A stretch of 64,000 nt of DNA. It comes from Erysipelotrichaceae bacterium (GTDB lineage: Bacteria; Bacillota_I; Bacilli_A; Erysipelotrichales; Erysipelotrichaceae). A model generated the notes under the pieces. That model had not been told where the DNA came from and ran no database searches. It saw nothing but the letters and a program-made list of their open reading frames with translations. Every line of letters begins with the position of its first letter. Positions within the stretch are counted from its first letter, which is position 1. Below, in pieces: positions 1 through 7,791 of this stretch. The stretch is from assembly GCA_017442805.1 (NCBI GenBank), contig JAFRZA010000043.1:16817-80816 (forward strand), read 5' to 3'. A program made the translations under genes and the position numbers.

Positions 1-10
1 TTATCAATGG

Positions 11-34
11 AAAAAAGGCGTTTCCGCCTTTTTC
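11..34 (-). terminator. Terminator after tRNA-Leu
   Basis: Inverted repeat AAAGGCG/CGCCTTT around a short loop, followed by a T run when read on the minus strand. It ends the truA/tRNA-Leu transcript. The first ten bases of the window hold nothing recognisable. Confidence 0.8.
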
Positions 35-41
35 TTTTAAC

Positions 42-125
42 TGGTGCAGCAGATGAGACTTGAACTCACACGGGATTTCCCATACGCCCCTCAAACGTAC
101 GCGTCTGCCATTCCGCCACTACTGC
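42..125 (-). tRNA. tRNA-Leu (anticodon GAG)
   Basis: On the minus strand a 7-bp acceptor stem GCAGTAG/CTGCTGC is followed by the encoded ACCA end. The anticodon stem TACGT/GCGTA encloses loop TTGAGGG, giving anticodon GAG, which reads CUC and CUU. A long variable arm (class II) and a T arm with TTCAAGT are present. The first seven bases of the tRNA (119-125) are also the last bases and the TAG stop of truA, so 5' processing of this tRNA must cut the truA mRNA at its stop codon. Confidence 0.95.
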
Positions 126-862
126 ATCTTAAAGGGCTGATAGCCCACTTCCACAAGGTAGAGACCCTGCGGTTCGCCGTTATAATGACAGGCTTCCTTG
201 TCCTTCTTTTCCAGCATCTCTCTGATCTCGCCCAGACTGATCTTTCCCTTGCCCGCTTCCATGAGCGTGCGGGCGATCATTCTGACCATGTAGCGCAGAA
301 AGCCGCTGCCGTAGAAGGATAACCGGATCATGTCATCTTCCCTGGCGACAGTGATATTATAAACCGTTCTTTCCTGATTGACAATCTCATCTTTCCCTGT
401 TGCATTAAAACTGGTGAAATCATTGGTTCCAACAAAGATCTGAGCGGCTTCTTTCATGATGTCTAAATCAAGATGTTCTCTTTCAAAGCAGCAGTAATCC
501 CGTTTCAGCGGGTCATACTCGCCGTTATTGATCAGATAGTCGTAATGTTTCCAGCAGACATCGTACCGGCTGTGAAAGTCATCCGCCACCGCTTCCAGAC
601 TTCTGACGTAAACGGAAGCAGGCAGCTGGGAATTGATGGATGTCCTGAGATCCCTGTAGGTCTTCTCCAGATCAAAGTGAAAGACCTGGCCATAGGCATG
701 AACGCCGGCATCCGTCCGCCCTGAGCCGGTTATCCTCACCGGCTGATCAGCAATCCTGCTTATGGCCTGTTCAATGGTCTGCTGAACGGATGGACGGTCG
801 TTTTGAACCTGCCAGCCGGAAAAGCGGCTGCCGTCATAACTGACAATGGCCTTATATCGCAT
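119..862 (-). CDS. truA: tRNA pseudouridine(38-40) synthase TruA
   Basis: 247 residues, full family length. TruA converts uridines 38, 39 and 40 in the anticodon stem-loop of tRNAs to pseudouridine. The N-terminus has the family pattern YDGSRFSGWQ, and the catalytic aspartate lies in SGRTDAGVHA. The start ATG overlaps the end of ecfT by 11 bp, so the gene is the last of the ecfA1-ecfA2-ecfT-truA operon, an arrangement widespread in Bacillota. Its stop codon lies inside tRNA-Leu. Leu tRNAs are typical TruA substrates, so enzyme and substrate share a transcript. Confidence 0.96.
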   Translation of the reverse strand: MRYKAIVSYDGSRFSGWQVQNDRPSVQQTIEQAISRIADQPVRITGSGRTDAGVHAYGQVFHFDLEKTYRDLRTSINSQLPASVYVRSLEAVADDFHSRYDVCWKHYDYLINNGEYDPLKRDYCCFEREHLDLDIMKEAAQIFVGTNDFTSFNATGKDEIVNQERTVYNITVAREDDMIRLSFYGSGFLRYMVRMIARTLMEAGKGKISLGEIREMLEKKDKEACHYNGEPQGLYLVEVGYQPFKMQ

Positions 863-1670
863 TATTCTTCCTCAGCCAGACAGCCGCGAAAATGAAGCCG
901 GCCATCAGAACATTGACCAGAATGATGGTCATGACATCGCCGAAGCGCAGCTTCAGCTGCTTATACCTGACTCTCCTGGCTCCGACCACATAGCCTCGAG
1001 CCTCCATGGCGTCAGCCAGGTCATCGGCTTTCTGGAAACAGGAGACAAACAGCGGCACGATCAGCGACAGAATGGCTCTGATCTTTTCCCTGATCGATCC
1101 GTTTTCCATGTCAACACCCCGGGATGCCTGTGCCTTGATGATGCGCTCGGCCTCTTCCAACAGCTGCGGGATGAAGCGCAGGGCCAGTGAGATCATCATG
1201 GCCACGTCATGGGTGGGGAAGTGCAGTTTCTGCAAGGGTGAAAGCAGGTCCTCAATGCCCAGAGTCATGTCCAGCGGCTTGGTAGTCGCCGTCAGCAGGG
1301 TGGTGATGATGATCATCAGCATCAGCCTTAAGACAATGTAAAGCGTCTGGGTAATGGCCCCGGAGTACAGGGTAAAGCCCTTGAAGGTAAACAGCGGATC
1401 GCCGGTCTTGATGAAGAAGGCGTTGACCACGGACAGGAAAAGCATCATTAACAGCATCGGCTTGAAGGAACGCAGAATGTAAGTCAGTTCCAGCTTGGCC
1501 ATCAGGCAGCAGATCACCAGAATCAGGGCAATGACGCCGTAGCCGTAGAAGCCGGTGGGAATGAAGATGCAGATCATCAGCACGAACATGGCGATGATCT
1601 TGGCCCGGGGATCCATCCGGTGAATGGGCGAATCCAGGGGGATGTACTTACCTAAGGTGATGTTGTTCAT
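852..1670 (-). CDS. ecfT: Energy-coupling factor transporter transmembrane protein EcfT
   Basis: 272 residues. EcfT is the membrane scaffold that couples two EcfA ATPases to exchangeable vitamin-binding S components. The protein opens with LGKYIPLDSPIHRMDPR, typical of EcfT. It has several hydrophobic helices up to about residue 135 and one at the C-terminus. The cytoplasmic coupling motifs are visible, with the arginines of QASRGVDM and MEARGYV acting as Ala-Arg-Gly helices that dock on the ATPases. It overlaps ecfA2 by 4 bp and truA by 11 bp, so translation is coupled. Confidence 0.95.
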   Translation of the reverse strand: MNNITLGKYIPLDSPIHRMDPRAKIIAMFVLMICIFIPTGFYGYGVIALILVICCLMAKLELTYILRSFKPMLLMMLFLSVVNAFFIKTGDPLFTFKGFTLYSGAITQTLYIVLRLMLMIIITTLLTATTKPLDMTLGIEDLLSPLQKLHFPTHDVAMMISLALRFIPQLLEEAERIIKAQASRGVDMENGSIREKIRAILSLIVPLFVSCFQKADDLADAMEARGYVVGARRVRYKQLKLRFGDVMTIILVNVLMAGFIFAAVWLRKNNAI

Positions 1671-2524
1671 TTCTTCTTCCTCCTGGCGGCCACCTGTCTG
1701 GCCAACTGTTCAATCGAGAGAGTATCCCTGTCAAACTCCAGGCCTCTCTGCCGGCACAGTTCCTTGAATCGGATGATGTTGGGAGCGTCGATCCTGGCTC
1801 TTTCCATGTACTGCGGGTTTTCAAAGAATTCCCGGGCGGTATCGTGGAAGATGACCTTGCCCTTTTCCAGGATGACGGTCTCGTCGCAGTAGTCGAGTAC
1901 GTGCTCCATGTTGTGAGTGACGATGATGATGGTGATGCCGCTCTTCTTATTGATGGAGCGGAACAGTTCCATCATGTTCTTGGCTCCCTGGGGGTCCAGG
2001 CCGGCCGTCGGTTCGTCCAGCACCAGGAGTCTGGGCTGCATGGCCAGGATGCCGGCAATGGCGACCCGGCGCTTCTGACCGCCGGAAAGCTCCAGCGGAG
2101 ATTTCTCGTAATCGGCTTCATCGATGCCGACGGTCTTCAGAGCTCTTTTTGCTGCCTCGTTAGCCGTCAGTTCGTCCACGCCGAAGTTCTGCGGTCCGAA
2201 AGCCACATCCTTCAGGATGGTCTCCTCAAACAGCTGGTATTCGGCAAACTGGAAGACCAGTCCGACATTCTTTCTCAGATCCTTGACGTTCTTAAGCTTT
2301 TCGCCGGCCTTAATGGTATGCTCGCCGACGGTGACGCTGCCCTTGGTGGGCAGTAACAGACCATTCAGGTGTTGAACCAGCGTGGTCTTGCCGCTGCCGG
2401 TAGCGCCGATGACGGCCGTGATCTTTCCTTCGGTGAATTCCAGGTCAATGTCCTGGAGAGCCAGGAAGGCGAAAGGAGTCTTCGGCGAATACTCGTGGTC
2501 TACTTTTTCAAAGCGTATTGACAT
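1667..2524 (-). CDS. ecfA2: Energy-coupling factor transporter ATPase EcfA2
   Basis: 285 residues. ABC-type ATPase of the general ECF module. Visible motifs in order: Walker A GATGSGKTT, Q-loop FQFAEYQLF, signature LSGGQKRRVAIA, Walker B LLVLDEPTAGLDP and H-loop VTHNM. The length and the second-position order in the operon match EcfA2. Its start lies inside the last 25 bp of ecfA1. It is intact, unlike its partner ecfA1, with which it must form a heterodimer. Confidence 0.95.
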   Translation of the reverse strand: MSIRFEKVDHEYSPKTPFAFLALQDIDLEFTEGKITAVIGATGSGKTTLVQHLNGLLLPTKGSVTVGEHTIKAGEKLKNVKDLRKNVGLVFQFAEYQLFEETILKDVAFGPQNFGVDELTANEAAKRALKTVGIDEADYEKSPLELSGGQKRRVAIAGILAMQPRLLVLDEPTAGLDPQGAKNMMELFRSINKKSGITIIIVTHNMEHVLDYCDETVILEKGKVIFHDTAREFFENPQYMERARIDAPNIIRFKELCRQRGLEFDRDTLSIEQLARQVAARRKKK

Positions 2525-3327
2525 ACTTCATCCGCCATCCTTTCCATCTCCAGCGTCTCAGGCAGCTTGACGCCCTGCGCTGCCAGCGCGTTTCTGAGCT
2601 TATAGACAAAGGGAATGTCCAGCTGCATCTTTACCATCAGCTTTTCGTTTCTGAAGACTTCTTCCGGCGTGCCGTGCATGGCAACGGTGCCATGGTCAAT
2701 GACCAGCACCTTGTCGCTCTGAACGACTTCCTCAATGTCGTGGGTTATCGAAATGACTGTCAGTTTGTTTTCCTTATGGAGCTGATTGATCAGCCGGTTG
2801 ATGTCGCGCTTGCCGGTGGGATCCAGCATGCTGGTAGCCTCATCGAAGACGATGATGCCCAGGTTCATGGCCAGAACGGCCGCGATGGCCACGCGATGCT
2901 TCTGACCGCCGGAGAGCTATCCCGGCTCGCTGTTGAGGAACTCGGGCATCGATACCTTCTCGGCGAATTCCTCAATCAGAGGATCCATCTTTTCCCTGTC
3001 TACACAGTGGTTCTCCAGACCAAAGGCGATGTCGTCGCGGACCGTTGAACCGATGAACTGGTTATCGGGGTTCTGGAAGACGATGCCGATGCGGTTGCGG
3101 ATCTCACCGAGATTCTCCACGGTCAGTGGCAGACCGCCGATCTCGATCGTTCCGCTTTCCTTTTCCAATAACCCGAGCAAAAGCTTGGCAATGGTGCTCT
3201 TGCCGGATCCGTTATGCCCGATGACCGTTGTATATGAGCCTTCCTCAATGTCAAAGCTGACATTCCGGACGACCGGTTTTCCCTTTTCATAGCTGTAATT
3301 CAAGTCTTTTACGTGAATGACACTCAT
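2500..3327 (-). pseudogene. ecfA1: EcfA1 ATPase gene interrupted by an in-frame TAG
   Basis: Reading through one stop gives a normal EcfA1-like ATPase: Walker A GHNGSGKST, Q-loop FQNPDNQF, signature LSGGQKHRVAIA, Walker B IIVFDEATSMLDP and H-loop THD. The codon directly before LSGGQ (codon 137, bases 2917-2919) is TAG. No frameshift is needed and the reading frame is clean on both sides. There is no well-placed ribosome binding site for the second half. The interruption could be a true nonsense mutation, a strain variant or a sequence error. EcfA1 is normally required for every ECF vitamin transporter in the cell, so real loss would be severe. TAG is used as an ordinary stop elsewhere here, for example in smpB and truA. 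Confidence 0.85.
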
Positions 3328-3347
3328 AACATCAACCTCAATTATTA

Positions 3348-3353
3348 ATTATA
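3348..3353 (-). promoter_or_regulatory. Likely -10 element of the ecfA1 operon
   Basis: A perfect TATAAT on the minus strand lies about 20 bp upstream of the ecfA1 ATG in an AT-rich gap. No convincing -35 is seen at the right spacing. Confidence 0.5.
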
Positions 3354-3373
3354 CCATATCCTGCCCTTTTACG

Positions 3374-3402
3374 AAAAACCCCGGCCTGTTGCCGGGGTTG
3401 GT
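3374..3402 (-). terminator. Terminator after the acidic helical protein gene
   Basis: Strong hairpin AACCCCGGC/GCCGGGGTT followed on the minus strand by TTTTT. It separates the 3420-4763 gene from the ecf operon. Confidence 0.85.
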
Positions 3403-3419
3403 TTCCTTATGACTTGGCT

Positions 3420-4763
3420 CTACTTGATGGCCCATCCTTTGTAGGTTCCGTGATACCTTACGGCATCATTGGCCAGGGTCAGGATGGTCTTGAGCAGTTC
3501 GGATTCATTGTTGTCCATGGTGTTGAAGATGGACAGAGTCAGATCATCAGCGTTCTTTCTGACATCCATTCCCTCGATGGTGAAGATGTTGGCCAGCATG
3601 TCACGGTCTTCCTCACTGTTGAAGGCGATGAAGTGTTCGATGTCAATTCTCTCAGCCGTGAAGGTTTCCCTCATGCGGTTGATGGTCTTGATGATCGTGG
3701 CGATCTTGTTTACGGAAATATCCGGATACTGCTGGGACAGATTGGCCAGCAGCTCTTCCGCGGAGACGACCGGGTTCACCGGCTCAGGCTTTGCTTCCGC
3801 AACCGGTTCCTCGGCCTTTGCTTCGGGAACTTCAATGGCCTCTTCTTCGGCTTCGGCAACCGCTTCCTTAATGTCCTCAATGACATCTCTGACTTCCTCA
3901 GCCTTTTCCTCAACCGCTTCCTTTACTTCTTCAACGGTTTCAGCGACGGCTTCCTTGGCGTCCTCGACCTTCTCAGCTGCTTCTTCAGCAAACTGTTCAG
4001 CGGCTTCGACGACCGGCGCAGCGGCTTCTTCCACGGCTTCCCTGATCGGTTCGACGGTTTCCGCAACGGCCTCTTCAACGGTTTCGGCAACCGGTTCAAC
4101 GGCTTCCCTGACGTCCTCGACAGTTTCTTCAACGGTTTCACCGACGGTTTCCTTAATGTCCTCAATCTTTTCGGCTGCTTCCTCAGCGAAGGCTTCAGCG
4201 GCCTCAGCGGCTTCTTCAACGATCTGTTCAACCGGAGCGATCATTTCCTCTTCGGGCTGCTGGAAGATGTCGGTTACCTCGGCAGCCTCTTCAGGCTGCT
4301 CATTCTGCTGAGGAACCAGGGTTTCATATACCGGGGCGTCCGGCTGGCCGAACAGTTCTTCAGGGCTGGCAATGACCGGTTCTTCTTCAATCGGCTGTTG
4401 AGGATTCTCTTCTTCAGCCTGCTGGCTTTCGATTCTCTCTCCTACCTTGTCCAGAAGTTCGTCAATGCCTTCATCGTAAGCCTCTTCCGGCTGCTCAGGC
4501 ATCAGTTCCTCTTCCATTTCGTGCAGGTCCTTCTTGACCTGTTCGACGACATCCTGCAGAGTATCGACAACCGGCGCTACGGTCTCTTCGACAGTCTCTT
4601 CAACGGTTTCCAGAACGGTCTGCTTGACCGGTTCTTCGGCCGGTGTTTCTTCCGGAGTAACGACGGTTACGCCGGGCTCCTCATCGGTAAGCTTCTTAAG
4701 ATATGCCGATACGGCGGCTGTCGCGGCAGCTGCCATGATGATGGTGGAAATAAATCTCTTCAT
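3420..4763 (-). CDS. Membrane-anchored Glu/Val/Ala-rich helical protein with C-terminal RraB-like domain
   Basis: 447 residues. A short hydrophobic Ala-rich N-terminal segment (about residues 3-20, after MKR) could anchor or export it. Residues about 25-330 are strongly acidic and low in complexity. Many units of the type ETVEE, EAAEK and VEDAKEAV suggest long amphipathic helices with roughly 11-residue periodicity, as in apolipoprotein-like repeats. The last 115 residues are different and look globular. The pattern IEHFIAF..EEDRDMLANIF..EGMDV, then LLKTILTLANDA and YKGWAI, resembles RraB (regulator of ribonuclease activity B), whose E. coli form has IEHHLSADD and YDGWG in the same order. That assignment is by eye. 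AGGAGG lies 8 bp before the ATG. Function unknown. The divergent neighbour shares its promoter region. Confidence 0.8.
   Translation of the reverse strand: MKRFISTIIMAAAATAAVSAYLKKLTDEEPGVTVVTPEETPAEEPVKQTVLETVEETVEETVAPVVDTLQDVVEQVKKDLHEMEEELMPEQPEEAYDEGIDELLDKVGERIESQQAEEENPQQPIEEEPVIASPEELFGQPDAPVYETLVPQQNEQPEEAAEVTDIFQQPEEEMIAPVEQIVEEAAEAAEAFAEEAAEKIEDIKETVGETVEETVEDVREAVEPVAETVEEAVAETVEPIREAVEEAAAPVVEAAEQFAEEAAEKVEDAKEAVAETVEEVKEAVEEKAEEVRDVIEDIKEAVAEAEEEAIEVPEAKAEEPVAEAKPEPVNPVVSAEELLANLSQQYPDISVNKIATIIKTINRMRETFTAERIDIEHFIAFNSEEDRDMLANIFTIEGMDVRKNADDLTLSIFNTMDNNESELLKTILTLANDAVRYHGTYKGWAIK
3830..4250 (-). repeat. Degenerate codon-level repeats for acidic helix units
   Basis: This part of the 447-residue gene is built of imperfect tandem units rich in GAA, GCC, GTT and ACC codons (reading EAVEE, ETVEE, AAEK). 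The bias also leaves the whole antisense strand open, which creates a spurious opposite-strand frame. Confidence 0.7.
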
Positions 4764-4803
4764 TAGATGCCCCTCCTAAACAATGTAGTCTTTTACAGGT
4801 AAA

Positions 4804-4817
4804 TATATTATAATATA
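4804..4817. promoter_or_regulatory. Palindromic shared -10 between divergent genes
   Basis: TATATTATAATATA is a perfect 14-bp palindrome, so both strands carry TATAAT (4809-4814 on plus, 4807-4812 on minus). It lies between the start of the acidic protein gene (minus) and the lipoprotein gene (plus), at plausible distance from both ribosome binding sites. -35 matches are weak on both sides. Confidence 0.5.
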
Positions 4818-4854
4818 GATGCTTTGAATTTGCACACTTTGTAAGGAGCTGTTT

Positions 4855-5697
4855 TTGAAAATGCGAAAATTATTTATCAGTTTTATCTGCATTCTGCTGG
4901 TGCTCAGCGGATGCAAGAGCAAGACTTTTGAACCGGTTGTTTCGCTGAAGCAGGATATCCTGGAACTTGACCAGGACATCGACCCGCTGGATCTCCTTCA
5001 GGATGTCCAGGGCCTCGGACTGGCCTTTGAGGTCGTCTCCACTGATCTGAACACCTCCGTTCCCGGCACTTACAGCATCACCTACCGTATCAGCTATAAC
5101 CGCGACACCGTTGAAAAGACCTATGAAGTAACCGTCAAGGACAACGATCCTCCGGTCATTGAATGCCCTGACAAGATCGAGATCCTCTACGGCAACCCCT
5201 TCATCTTCAGGCAGTACGCCAAGGCGACTGACTATCAGGACGGCGACGTTACCGATCTGATGCATTACGAAGGCGTCATCAACACCTACAAGGAAGGCAC
5301 CTATGAGATCACCCTCATAGCCCCTGACCGCTTCAACAACACCTCCAGCAAGACGGTCACCATCACCGTTACCAAGGACAAGGACGAGTCCTACCGCGAA
5401 AGCATCTGCGGCACCTACAAGGACAGCAGCTACACCTCCGGCCAGGCCCCGACCCTGACGCTCAACAATGACGGCACCTTCCTGCTGTACATCAGCAACT
5501 GCAGCCTGCTCAACCTGGTTGAAGGAACCTACATGCAGTATGAAGACATCCTCTACCTGACCAGTCCGGATTACGAATTCTCCTACACTCCGGAGGAAAA
5601 CCTGGTAAGATTCATCGTCCAGGTCGACGGTTCGCTGATGTTCGACAGCCAGCTGAACCTGTGCGCCCCCAACTACGGCGACGTCTTCGAAAAGTAA
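4855..5697 (+). CDS. Lipoprotein with tandem Ig-like (DUF5011-type) domains
   Basis: About 280 residues. A lipoprotein signal ends in LVLSGC, so the mature protein is tethered outside the membrane by the lipidated Cys. Two beta-sandwich repeats of the bacterial Ig-like/DUF5011 type follow. The signposts are GTYSITYRIS then EVTVKDNDPPVI, and KEGTYEITLIAPD then KTVTITV. A C-terminal third (from about residue 180) with GTYKDSS and TLNNDGTF looks like a small beta-barrel. AAGGAG (4843-4848) is 6 nt from a TTG and 12 nt from the ATG at 4861, so the TTG at 4855 may be the true start. The Ig-like part resembles that of the M15 peptidase at 9347-10468. Role unknown, probably cell envelope. Confidence 0.85.
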   Translation: MKMRKLFISFICILLVLSGCKSKTFEPVVSLKQDILELDQDIDPLDLLQDVQGLGLAFEVVSTDLNTSVPGTYSITYRISYNRDTVEKTYEVTVKDNDPPVIECPDKIEILYGNPFIFRQYAKATDYQDGDVTDLMHYEGVINTYKEGTYEITLIAPDRFNNTSSKTVTITVTKDKDESYRESICGTYKDSSYTSGQAPTLTLNNDGTFLLYISNCSLLNLVEGTYMQYEDILYLTSPDYEFSYTPEENLVRFIVQVDGSLMFDSQLNLCAPNYGDVFEK

Positions 5698-5705
5698 GCC
5701 ATGTA

Positions 5706-5727
5706 AAAAGCCCCGCAAGGGGCTTTT
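5706..5727. terminator. Bidirectional terminator
   Basis: AAAAGCCCC GCAA GGGGCTTTT serves both the plus-strand lipoprotein gene and the convergent DUF885 gene. Confidence 0.9.
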
Positions 5728-5752
5728 CGTTTGCGTGCGGCATTGCCGATTT

Positions 5753-7504
5753 TCATTTGTGAGACTTGATGTACCTGTCGACCTGTTCGCCCAGGATCTC
5801 AAAGGTCGTTTCGCCGGTGTCCAGCAGGACCTTGTTGAACTCAACGGCGCTGTAGTTCTTGCCGAGCTTGTCCTGAGCCGTCTTCTGCAGATCAAGCATC
5901 TGATACATGCCCAGCGCGTAGGGTACGAAGACAGCCGGGTCGCCCAGCAGCATGTCATAGATCATTGCGGCGGCGTCTCTGTTGAAACCCATGTCGTCGA
6001 GTTCGTCAGCCAGCTGGCTGACGCTGTAGCCTTCATAGTGGATCAGGATGTCCAGATAGGCTTCCAGGTAGTAGTTGAGCTGATTGTCGAGCTGATCCAG
6101 ATAGGCAATCTTGTCATCCGGTGAGAAGTAGCCCATCGCGTAGTTTTCCACGTACATGGCCCAGCCTTCAGAATAACCGATAAAGCCCAGTAGGTAGCGG
6201 ATCTCGCTGTCGGGATGAGTGGTGAAGTAATAGGTGTTCTGGTACAGGTGACCGGGATAGCCCTCATGCGACAAGGTGACGACGTAGCCGTTGGGATCAT
6301 TCTCACTGTAGGCGGGATTGGCCTTGACGACGTTGTAGTTCATGTTGTCATAGGGAGCCACCAGATAATAGGCGGCGATGTTTTCGCTGGTGACGCTGGG
6401 ATCGAGGTAGCTGATCGTATAGTCTACTTCCGGATACATCGGGAAGTCAGCCACGAGCTTCTGCTTCAGAGCCGTGAAGATCTCGTAGGCGTCATCCATG
6501 CCGTAGTTGTAGTCATCGTCGATCCAGCTGATGTAGGCGTCGTAGTTCTTTCTGGCGAAGGCGATCTCCTGCTTGACCAGATTATTGATGGTCTTCTTCA
6601 GGGTCTTCTCCCATTCGCTGACGCTGGTGGAAGAGGAACTCTTGTCCCGGAACAGCAGTTCGTAGAAACGCTTGCCTTCCTGACCGTAATTGGCCATGGC
6701 GCCCTTGGCCTTGCCTGAGCCTCTGATCTGCTCATACATGGCCAGGATGTCGTGGTAAGCCGGGATCAGATAATTGAGCACGGCGTCGCGCATCTGCGCC
6801 TTGTATTCCGCCGCGTTGCTGAGACCGAGTTCCTCAACGTTTTCATTGAAGATCCGGATGACCTCGTTGTCTTCGGTCTTGGAGATGAATCTCTTCACCT
6901 GCTCAATGACCAGTTCGATGACGCCTTCGGTCTGAACGATGCCCTGGTCAAACTGATCCATGGTGTAGGTGATGCAGTCGGCGACGTAGCGCTTACTGTC
7001 TTTGACCAGTTCGATCAGGTCTCTGACTTCCTGCTCGTTGCGGGGCACGAACTCCGTAAAGATGGTCGTCAGGTTGTTGTTGGCGCCGCTGTTGGGCGTG
7101 AAGGCAAAGGAATAGTCATTCTCAATGGCATCCCAGTCCAGCGTGCTCTGATAATAGGCCAGCAGGGAGTCCAGGGTGATCAGCTGGTCTTCCGTCAGCT
7201 CGGCGCGGCTGAAACTTTTCAGCTTCTCCGTTCTTTCCCTGATCTGGTTTTTGGATTCATCGGATCTTTCGATTTCTCCCAGAGAAACCTTAACATCGGT
7301 AATGCCGTACTTTTCAGGATGTTCCAGAGTAAAGTGCAGGTCAACGTAGTCGGAAGCGATGTCTTCCTTAAACCAGTCCACCATCAGGGCTCTGAACTCT
7401 TCGCTGCTGATCGGCGTGCCGGTTTCTTCCGGTTTTTTCTTGCAGGCGGCCGTCGGCAGGATCATTGCCGCCGCCAGCATGATTATCATTAATTTCTTCT
7501 TCAT
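5753..7504 (-). CDS. DUF885 family lipoprotein, putative metallopeptidase
   Basis: 583 residues. A signal peptide with Cys21 in TAACKKKPEE suggests a lipoprotein (the lipobox is imperfect). The body matches the DUF885 family, recognised by the motif SHEGYPGH (His413-Glu414 to His419), an HExxxxH-type arrangement thought to bind metal, with a downstream Glu in GYSEGWAMYVE. Members are treated as putative extracellular zinc carboxypeptidase-like proteins, and activity has been tested for few. GGAGG sits 7 nt before the ATG. It is convergent with the 4855 lipoprotein and is preceded by a small acidic protein gene on the same strand, with a hairpin between. Confidence 0.88.
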   Translation of the reverse strand: MKKKLMIIMLAAAMILPTAACKKKPEETGTPISSEEFRALMVDWFKEDIASDYVDLHFTLEHPEKYGITDVKVSLGEIERSDESKNQIRERTEKLKSFSRAELTEDQLITLDSLLAYYQSTLDWDAIENDYSFAFTPNSGANNNLTTIFTEFVPRNEQEVRDLIELVKDSKRYVADCITYTMDQFDQGIVQTEGVIELVIEQVKRFISKTEDNEVIRIFNENVEELGLSNAAEYKAQMRDAVLNYLIPAYHDILAMYEQIRGSGKAKGAMANYGQEGKRFYELLFRDKSSSSTSVSEWEKTLKKTINNLVKQEIAFARKNYDAYISWIDDDYNYGMDDAYEIFTALKQKLVADFPMYPEVDYTISYLDPSVTSENIAAYYLVAPYDNMNYNVVKANPAYSENDPNGYVVTLSHEGYPGHLYQNTYYFTTHPDSEIRYLLGFIGYSEGWAMYVENYAMGYFSPDDKIAYLDQLDNQLNYYLEAYLDILIHYEGYSVSQLADELDDMGFNRDAAAMIYDMLLGDPAVFVPYALGMYQMLDLQKTAQDKLGKNYSAVEFNKVLLDTGETTFEILGEQVDRYIKSHK

Positions 7505-7523
7505 GTTTTCCTCCGCAGGAAGA

Positions 7524-7551
7524 AAATAGCGATTTCCTCAATCGCTAATTT
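7524..7551 (-). terminator. Hairpin between small acidic gene and DUF885 gene
   Basis: TAGCGATT/AATCGCTA stem with a 5-nt loop, followed on the minus strand by TTTTC. It is a modest terminator or attenuator, so part of the transcript may continue into DUF885. Confidence 0.6.
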
Positions 7552-7554
7552 TCG

Positions 7555-7704
7555 TTATTCTTCTGTTTTCTCTTCTTCTTCAGGCTGATCTAACTCGATG
7601 ACATTCTTTTCTTCTTCATCAGCTTTGAGGATGTCATTAACGACCTTTGCGCCAGCAGCTACTACTGCAGCTGCGACAGCAGTTCCGAATAATCTCTTTA
7701 ACAT
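7555..7704 (-). CDS. Small membrane-anchored acidic protein, 49 residues
   Basis: An open frame of 49 codons with an excellent ribosome binding site (AAAGGAGG 6-7 nt before the ATG). The N-terminus MLKRLFGTAVAAAVVAAGAK is a positively charged start followed by one Ala/Val-rich membrane segment. The rest is acidic, ending EEEEKTEE. The same plan, MKR then an Ala-rich segment then DEE, opens the 447-residue protein at 3420-4763, so the two may be related or share an anchoring role. No known family was recognised. Confidence 0.8.
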   Translation of the reverse strand: MLKRLFGTAVAAAVVAAGAKVVNDILKADEEEKNVIELDQPEEEEKTEE

Positions 7705-7791
7705 GATGCAACCTCCTTTATCGCTACTACTGATATAGTAATCGCTGTTTACACTACTTATGATAATAAAAATCAGCTGACTTTACAAGTT

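Noticed and set aside
2917..2919. TAG recoding (pyrrolysine or reassigned stop)
   Set aside because: TAG ends several intact genes, no Pyl genes are seen, and the position is not a known Pyl site.
3414..4766. 450-codon open frame on the plus strand antisense to the acidic protein gene
   Set aside because: Produced by the biased Glu/Val/Ala codons of the real gene; low-complexity product, no ribosome binding site.
4870..5958. Long minus-strand frame across the lipoprotein gene and terminator
   Set aside because: It runs through a strong terminator and is antisense to a clear lipoprotein gene.
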